A stretch of DNA of 64,000 nt, taken from Glossina fuscipes. Taxonomy: Eukaryota; Arthropoda; Insecta; Diptera; Glossinidae. Shown piece after piece: positions 56,701 to 64,000 of this stretch. Both the position numbers and the translations under genes were made by a program. The notes beneath the pieces are model-generated. The model was given only the letters and a program-made list of their open reading frames with translations. It was not told the origin of the DNA and searched no databases. The stretch covers positions 802,933 to 866,932 of the forward strand of contig NW_023998565.1 in the NCBI RefSeq assembly GCF_014805625.2, read 5' to 3'. How positions within the stretch are numbered: the first letter of the stretch is position 1; each line of letters begins with the position of its first letter.

Positions 56701-57689
56701 ATGCACTATAGAAAGTAGTCAAATAGAAGGTTTGAATTCAAGTCTTTAAAATGGGTGTACCATTTCAAATATATACAATATATTATAGGTGAATTGGCAA
56801 TAGATTCCAAGAAGTTTCTATGTATCTGTAAACGCCGGTAGGAAGACCATTGGTTACGCTTTCTTGTGCGCTACGTGTCTTGTGAATTCTATAAGAACAG
56901 TTCTTATCCCATCAGATCTTATAAAAACATACTACTAGTAGCTGCGCTCATTTGTGTCGTGTGTCTTGATAAGCCATTTACAAGTATACGTATGCTGAAT
57001 GTCTCAAAAAAAATCAATTTCCACCGGTTTGGAAAAATGCCAAATTATGCCATTTTATTGCAATTAAGGATCCACTCAGTAAATATTGATGAATAGACAA
57101 ACTTTGCGTTATACTGAAACTATTTGAAAAATTGGTATTTAAAAAACTAATTTGTGCAATTAGCGTAATTTTTTCTAACATTCACCATAGGTATATTAAG
57201 GATCGTTCTATGTCCACTAACTTTCTTCAACTAACCTCTCATAAAAAATATGGTTTCATTGATACTAACCTTACTTATATAACATTATTTATATGAAGTT
57301 TTTAGCCAAATTGACTATTCTTTTCTGCCTCATAAACTATTTCTAAATGGTTTTCCTGAAAATTTAATCGGCTAATTTTCGTTCATATTTAAAGCATTGA
57401 AAGCGATGGAATTAAGGTTTTCTCATGGGTCACTTAGAGAAATTTCTTTTTACCAACTTATTTACAAATGGCTTACTTAAGTGTAGCTAATGTTTGCAAA
57501 AATATTCCGCTCAGGTAATATAACTGACGACATTCAACTTTTCCAACCGGACAAAATTGCTTCGAATTGTTGGCATATTACTAATGAAATATCGCTTGAT
57601 CTAAAACTATAATGTAAACTAAAGTATATGGTAAACTTAAACTTATTATTGATAATTGTATGGGAGGTTCAGTTCTAAGATTTTACATT

Positions 57690-57995
57690 TATATAAGAGG
57701 CTGCGTAAATAAGGCGAAATTTCCTTATGAAACTTTGAACTTTGAAGGAATTAAATGATTCGTATATCAGCAAGGGCCTAATTGTCTTGTTAGGTGCGTT
57801 AGAATACTCAACCACTGCCTCATTGCCACGTTAAATATTGTACAATGATATATTATTAACGGTGTTATAACTTTTGCTATTTTCTTAGATAGCAGCACCT
57901 GTGTATTGATATGCCCAAATTCCATTGGCAAAATCAAAATAATTTATCGTGGCTGGAGCAATCTGGGTGCATCCATTCCTTGTTGTAGCTAATTG
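57690..57995 (-). pseudogene. Lipocalin-like remnant
   Basis: Lipocalins are small ligand-carrying beta-barrels, such as insect apolipoprotein D homologues. In the reverse frame from about 57990 the sequence reads GCTQIAPATINYFDFANGIW and AYQYTGAA, then after a stop SYNTVNNISLYNI, stop, RGNEAVVEYSNAP. The F-D-x3-G-x-W core near an N-terminal Cys and the later V-N-x-S-x-YN and NGxEAxVEG-like segment fit a lipocalin start. Two in-frame stops indicate decay. The match is from pattern memory. Confidence 0.4.
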
Positions 57996-58212
57996 TTGCT
58001 TTTAAAAGGTTATAAGCAAATAAGTACATTCAATTACAACTTATTGTGTCAGACTTATTCTTTTTCTATTTTAGTTAAGTATATTTAGCTAGAAGAAATG
58101 TATCTAAGCTTTAAATGAATAAATAAATATGTTAATGAATACATATGTTCTCACATTTTTCCTCAACGGTTGCGTGTAAATCTAATCGTCAAAATATCTC
58201 TTTTACGCAACC

Positions 58213-58233
58213 GATAGAGAGAGAAAGAGAGAG

Positions 58234-58263
<30 letters not shown>
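58213..58263. repeat. (GA)n microsatellite
   Basis: Purine repeat of GAGAGAAA and GAGAGA units, the last 25 bases pure GA. Confidence 0.9.
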
Positions 58264-58264
<1 letters not shown>

Positions 58265-58269
58265 TGCAG

Positions 58270-59537
58270 ATTTGATGCTTGCCTGAGCCGCTATCACGTT
58301 GCAATAACAATTTTTGAAGTGTGATGTTGAGCCGGTTAGGAGTCGCTTGCTTTCATCTTGACACACTTGTGATCACGAATTCATGATACATTAAAAATAC
58401 GGTTATTAAATGAATTCTCTTTAGCCGTTTAATTTTAGTATTTTGATGTGGACTATTTTTTATGATTTTTATGACTTGGCTTCATTTTGGAGAATTAATC
58501 TTTTTTTTTTATATATCTATCTATTTATTGCAAAAAGATGTTTCTTATAACTAATTCTTTCTAAAATTTACTATATGCATTTTTCCTATTTATTAGTCTA
58601 TTCAATACGTAGCAACTATTTATTTAATTTAATATACAAATCTATTCATTACATGATATTATCGTGCACAGAAGCTCATAGTGCTTAGACTTACGGATAT
58701 TTATTGCACAAATTTCAGTAAAAGTGTTCGTTTCAAATCTTTTACTTCCTTTTTCGTAGCTTTCGTTTATACTTTGGGTTCTGCAATGCGACATGATAAT
58801 TTTCTTGCGCAATTGTTAGTAGCGATATTTCTTGTCTTATGTGAATGTATAATGTTTTCTGGACTTCCTAAAGAATCTGTGATAGATTTTGTGGTTTTTG
58901 GTAGAATGCGAAACGCTAACAGATAGCTCTTTTGCGAGTGTTATATGAGATACAATATGTCCTGTTTGCTCGAAAATTTCCTTTTTGTTCTCAAAAGTAA
59001 ACGGTCCCGGTTTGGTAAGAATCACATATCATGCGTATAATTTATTATATAATACATGTTTTTTAGTGTGTGCGTGTACGTACAAATTAATTATTATTTT
59101 AAAAGAAGTCAGTAAATAATGATTTAGAATACCCTAAAAAGTTCAGTTATATCAAACCATAAATGCGAGTGGTTGGTTACATTGATGACAGATTCACGGT
59201 TAAACATTCAAAATTTAACTAATGAAAAGAGCCACAGCGCTCTTAAGTAATTAAAAGACACCATAGAATTATAATAACTATGTAATATCATATTATAATT
59301 TGTAGAATAAATTATATCATAATTAATTTACAGTCACATATGATCGTATATACACTATTACACCGGGAGAGATGTATAAACTTACTAAAAAAGTAAATAT
59401 GCTTAAATGCTAAATAACTTTTTTAAATTAATGGGTAACACAGATGGCAATATAAATCTTAGGTATGCATGTCTATTAGGAAAGCGCCACGTTTTCATAT
59501 GTGTGTACATATATAGATGTTTTGGGTTTTTAATCAA
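58270..59537. other. 3' flank of the C1GalTA-like gene and intergenic DNA
   Basis: AT-rich. A reverse-strand AATAAA at 59046-59041 lies about 490 bases after the stop codon and could be the poly(A) signal; ATTAAA lies just after the stop at 59534-59529. A forward frame at 58681-58926 (81 codons) has no known motif. Confidence 0.4.
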
Positions 59538-60906
59538 CTAATTATTATTTCTTTGCCATTTTGAGGTTAGCTTTTTTCTATCTATCGAACTGCTTGGAGG
59601 TTCCGCTAATGTCGTCGGCATTGTAAATGCAGTTTCAATAGGTGGTGGTTCGGTTTCGCCTACGGCCAGTTTTGGTGGCAAATCTTCCGGTATGTTAACG
59701 ATACCATATGGAGTCAAATGATATATTAGATAATCCAAAACATACATTTGGTTGGGTGTAACGTAATGAAAAGAAACCGCATGATCAGAGCAACATTCGA
59801 TTCCCTGAATGACAGACGAAAACGCGTTAATAATACAAAGAACTAGTATTTAAGTACTCCGCGCTTACATCTTTTGTTTTATAGTAAATATATTTCCAAT
59901 ACCAAAAATCCTTGTTAGTATGATCAGGTATAAGATGATGTTCGGGCACAAAAGGAAAAAAACGTCCACGTGCGTTAGCATCTCGAGTATCACCGGCCAT
60001 AACTCCGAGGGCTTCTAAACACTTACCGATTTCCACATCTTCTGCACCACCATTCTTATTACTACATATTTTGGGGTTAGCTAAACCCTTTTCAATAAAT
60101 CGCTTAAGCGCTTCCTTACTTAGCACGTAGCCAGCACCACCGGACATGTAGCCCTTTTAACGATATCGCAAAAGTAATCTCACAAAACAATAATTGCTTT
60201 CTGTTTTCTTCTTACCTGTTTAACAAACGGTTTAAACTTACACCCAAAATAAATTGGTGTTTCAGGTGAGTACGGATACAAAAGATAGCGTAAATTTTCC
60301 AATATTGTATACCTGCATTATAAATAATATAACAAGCTATCGCACAAGTCTATTCACAACTAGATTAACGCATGTACACTTAACTTACGTATCGTCATCA
60401 GCTTTTAGGAACCAGTCGGCATCGTCTATGTGATGATCGTAAATATATTTAAAGGCAGCTTTTACTTTAGCCCATAGATTGTTACGACCTTCAGACACCG
60501 GCAGTGCTATACTATTTAAATCTGCGTCTGCTGTCGTACTCATAAATAATAATTTGTTACACCTTTTGCCCCAGGTACGTTTTACGTGACGTGCTTTCGT
60601 ACGATGATTTTTGGGATTTGTCATGACCCAACATAATACCCGAACTTCTCCATATAATTTCTGAGCCAAACTGCTATTTTCATAAATATGTTGATGTGAA
60701 CCGACATTCTGCTCAGGACCAGAAGCATCAATTAAGTCGTTACTGGCGTGTGGATCGTTAATGTCACCATGCCTATGGCCTGTATACAATAACCAGTCAG
60801 GTTTTTCTGGTGTGGAAAGAACAAACAATTCAGCTAATGAAAATCCTACCACCAATCCAATAATCATTGACACCAGATTTCGCCGATTTGGACGTGATCC
60901 TATCAT
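59538..60906 (-). CDS. C1GalTA: Core 1 beta-1,3-galactosyltransferase (T-synthase), four exons
   Basis: Glycoprotein-N-acetylgalactosamine 3-beta-galactosyltransferase of GT31. It transfers Gal from UDP-Gal to O-linked GalNAc, making core 1 in the Golgi. Exons: 60906-60389, 60312-60216, 60153-59869, 59804-59538; introns of 76, 62 and 64 bp are GT-AG. The joined frame is 388 codons with no stop, a length typical of fly C1GalTA. A type II anchor is at residues 11-30. Motifs: [21 protein letters not shown] (metal-binding DDD at 170-172), [60 protein letters not shown], and [15 protein letters not shown]. The start ATG precedes Arg-rich [10 protein letters not shown]. The symbol is by similarity to the Drosophila gene; several fly paralogs exist. 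Confidence 0.92.
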
Positions 60907-61440
60907 ACCGTAGCGATAGTATTAAAGTCGCATTTTTGTTTAAAACGAAACGTTAAAAGAATTACCTTCCTGTACAATTGCTCGTCCCAACAAACCGCCT
61001 GATGTCATTTGTGGGCTTTGCGATGTTTAGTCTTAAATTTAAGTCTTTAAAGTATTGTTGGCTTTCCAATATGTAGTTTCTTCTACTCGAAGAATTTATC
61101 ACATTTATTTTTAATTGCAATAATTTTTGGTTTTCAATCCTGATAAGTTACGTATTGCGTTTGGTTATTTAATTATCTAGAAAGCAATACAAATGTTTTT
61201 AATTTTTCATCTTCTGATGTTCTTCTTCATTCTTCATTACGTTGGACTTACAATTAGGACAGTTATTACTGCAGCATACATTAACGCAAAACTAACATAC
61301 TCGCATCCGCGGTGGTACGACTTCAACTGTATATTCGACTTTTACACACTCGTATCTTACTAAACTATCAGAAACATTAGTCGTTTTTTTTATCCACCAC
61401 TGTAAGATGGATGTATACTTAATTTGTTTTTTTTTCATAC
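60907..61440 (-). other. 5' flank of the C1GalTA-like gene
   Basis: No coding sequence seen. A possible splice donor (GGAAGGTAATT on the reverse strand near 60965) could mark a 5' UTR exon, but no matching acceptor is clear before the ATG. Confidence 0.3.
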
Positions 61441-62130
61441 TCGAAAGGAAACCTCAGAAACACTCTAAAGTATATATATTCTTAAACAGCGTGAAATTCT
61501 GAATTGATTTTGCTATGTTTGTCCGTGTTTGTATTGTTCTTGTTGGCACTTTCCTGGTCGCCAAAATGAAGATATCGACTTCAAATATGATTCAAACATT
61601 GGAAGTTTTTGAACGCGGGTTGGTATTGCAAATGGCCCAGATTGCTCAGAGCAGAAGTCCGCAGCGGAGCATAAAATCAGCGCAGCTTCGTTTTTTTTTT
61701 TAAATTTGTTATGGGTTTTTGCTCGTTACTCAGAAATTATAAAAGTTAGAAGGCTGAAATTTCCCATTTTTACTTTAGGAAACACTCTAGTCTTTACATG
61801 CAAAGACTGCAAAAAATTGGCCATGCCCGCATAAAGTTGCATATAGTTAAATGTTATTTTTTCGCTTTTTTGAGGTTTTATGCTTATTTAACAAAACGCA
61901 AACAAAACAGAATGTATAAAACAATTAAGTACATTCCTCAAACTAATATATATTATCTGCCTAAAAATGTTAATTCTAAAATGAATATGGTAGATACCGC
62001 GATTAATTTTGTAGCCACCATCGATATGGGTAACAAATAAAAGAACTTGGAGAGTAGAATGCGAAAAGCATAATGGTGGGTATGCAAGATTCGGCACCTG
62101 CCGAATATAACTCTCTTAGTTGTTTCATTT
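61440..62130 (+). repeat. Dispersed repeat family E, longest copy
   Basis: Blocks: GCGTGAAATTCTGAATTGAT, TGTCCGTGTTTG, TCGCCAAAATGAAGATATCG, ATTCAAACATTGGAAG, then TTACTCAGAAATTATAAAAG and GGCTGAAATTTCCC. A final GGTATGCAAGATTCGGCACC and TGCCGAATATAACT part closes it. Shorter copies are at 33.1 and 56.3-56.7 kb. Confidence 0.65.
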
Positions 62131-62469
62131 ACATTAATCCATCCGCTCTCTACATAATAAGTTACACTCATTTCCCAATCTCTTCATTTCTACGAATGCA
62201 ATTTTGGGGTTTTTCATTTCAGCATATAATCAACGCTTGTTAATGAATAACATTCACGATAGTGTACCAGAATCTGAATTTCACCTTTTTTCCGCCTTTT
62301 TGTTTTAAATGGGAAAACTTTGACTTCGAGATACTTTTTTCGAACCCAACTGTAATTTTTGTATCCTACACCGCTTGTCCTACAAGGAAAATTAAGCTTG
62401 CTGTCCGTTTATATGCTTCTATGTCTTTTTTCTCGTATTTAACCTACAGCTGCCAATTTTTAAGATATT

Positions 62470-62600
62470 TTGATGAAATTTTCGTACATTGGAATGTTTC
62501 GTCTCAAAGACGAACACTATTGAAAGTGGTTTGGATTGGACCACTCTTTCGAATACTTCCCATAAAACACCTTACTTCGACAAGTCGCTGCCTGAATAAT
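62470..62600 (+). repeat. Dispersed repeat family D, copy
   Basis: AAGATATTTTGATGAAATTT, then GTGGTTTGGATTGGACCAC, TCTTTCGAATACTTCCCATA and AAACACC, as in 26.86-27.0 kb. Confidence 0.5.
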
Positions 62601-62639
62601 TGTGGAAGCAAAGTGGTGCAGGATATCTAATAGCAGGCC

Positions 62640-64000
62640 GTAGCGTACCATAGTACTCTTGCTTGTTTAAATTTGAAATTTTTTTTGAAATTTTTTGAAA
62701 TATATATATCTTTAAAATTATAATAAAAGATTCCAACAAAAATATATGTGCCAAACATGGGAGTGAAGTGATAATCGTGAAACGTGGACAATTGTTTTAA
62801 CAAAAACATTATTTTACATAAATGTAATAAATATTAATAATGGCACTTTAAAAAAAAGAGTAGTCAAACAAAAACCGGCAAGACAAAAATATCGCCAAAT
62901 AAAGTATTTGGGGCAACAGGCATGTTAGGCTAGTAAGCATTATCAGTAACGTGGACAACAAAAGAAAAACTACACAGAATGTTAAAAATAAAACAAATTA
63001 AAGTTATATCCTCTTTAAAAAAGAATTTATAAAAAGAAGATTTCATTTTCATGAGCTAAAAAGGGCAAAGAAAATTTTTTCCCAGATTCATATTGATATG
63101 ATACTTCTAATACGAGCTGTAAAGTATATGATGTTTGGGAAACTTGATATTCTCTAAACGTTTTAAGGTTTTATGAATAGTTATAAAAAAGCGACTTAGA
63201 GAAAGTGTTTATTTTTCATTACCCACAATGCCTGAAATATCGATTGACAATTTCTATGTGGCACAAAAGCAAACTAAACAGCAGCTTATTAGAGGAATAC
63301 ACATAAAGGTGCGTAGGGATGAAACGAGAAAAGATTAACTCTTAATAAATTTGAAGCCAACCATATTGACTGAATAGCAACTTCCTGTTACCGCCATAGG
63401 GATTATAATACCAAGTATTTGAAGTCCTTGCATAAAAAGGAAAGAGGTTTAATCATCCTTAGATACCAACGATGTACTATCTATCGCCGCCAACAATTTT
63501 CATTAATGATGTGCTGCAGCTGATTGTCATCTTGAGCTTTGGAACGTCCAATGTAAATTCAAACTGTAGGACATTACTCAATAGTAATTAGATAAATAAA
63601 TACATCGTGGGTATAAATATTTACATATATGTATATGCAAATGTACGTTCGGTATGTGCAAATATGTAGAAAGAGCACAGACAACGCGTAGTAGGTGTAA
63701 AGAGTAATTTACAAGACGACGATATATATTAAAGCCAATGAGTAAGCCTTGAATATTATTATTTTTTGTTATTTTTGAAATGTCTAAACAGACTTTTCCG
63801 TATTTTTAATAACCTAACATTCTAACACCTAACATGCATTAAATTGCAAATCGTGTGCATATACATATATATTTCGGCTACGCTGATGAATGCGTTGGAT
63901 GCCCATATAGTACATGTACAAAATTTAAGTTACCAGCCTAGGTTCTTACAACTTTGTGAGTGACAACGGCGCAAAAGAACGAGAGCTATGAGAGAATCCA
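62640..64000. other. AT-rich DNA, nothing recognised
   Basis: Short open frames only. No gene, RNA, LTR or tandem array was seen up to the right edge. Confidence 0.4.

Noticed and set aside
58163..58366. Reverse frame with a Ser-Leu repeat
   Set aside because: Translation of the GA microsatellite.

Overview
This is an AT-rich stretch of insect nuclear DNA, most likely from a higher fly. The two clear host genes are a Drosophila-type core 1 galactosyltransferase gene and a divergent paralog, both with short GT-AG introns. The retroelements (I-clade and CR1/Jockey-type LINEs, Ty3/gypsy LTR elements) are of kinds abundant in tephritid-like genomes. The genus-level guess is inference; no rRNA, tRNA or bacterial-style gene was seen.

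Layout. 1-4.06 kb: reverse-strand I-clade LINE with ORF1 (three CCHC knuckles) and ORF2 (endonuclease, reverse transcriptase, start of the RNase H region), running off the left edge. 4.6-5.85 kb: LINE 3' fragment and a gypsy gag scrap. 6.0-10.5 kb: 5'-complete but dead CR1-type LINE, reverse strand. 11.3-12.3 kb: dispersed repeats. 12.3-23.1 kb: three diverged LTRs of one gypsy-like family (TGTAAGGAA...ACTCGTKACA), two of them with a CTATAAAAG promoter and a 66-68 bp minisatellite just downstream; about 5.5 kb of low-complexity, mostly non-coding DNA lies between the second and third. 23.1-27.2 kb: AT-rich repeats. 27.2-30.3 kb: I-clade and CR1-type remnants. 31.9-32.4 kb: a broken MOV10/Armitage-like helicase gene. 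35.2-38.0 kb: I-clade fragment, an AATAAGCG repeat array, and host-gene remnants including a HEATR3/Syo1-like C-terminus. 43.0-48.7 kb: gypsy pol remnants with a CR1-type LINE between the RT/RNase H part and the integrase part. 49.8-52.0 kb: divergent C1GalT-like gene. 53.6-55.3 kb: two solo LTRs in inverted orientation, each with a perfect 4-bp target duplication. 57.7-58.0 kb: lipocalin-like remnant. 59.5-60.9 kb: intact C1GalTA-like gene. 61-64 kb: dispersed repeats and featureless AT-rich DNA.

How the parts relate. The two C1GalT genes lie on the same strand 7.6 kb apart and share three intron positions and phases, so they arose by DNA-level duplication. The distal one is a standard GT31 enzyme. 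The proximal one keeps splicing, the membrane anchor and the DDD motif but has lost other family-defining catalytic and structural segments. Nearly everything else is transposon debris. No LINE or LTR element here looks able to move by itself. No bacterial-style system, CRISPR array or operon is present.
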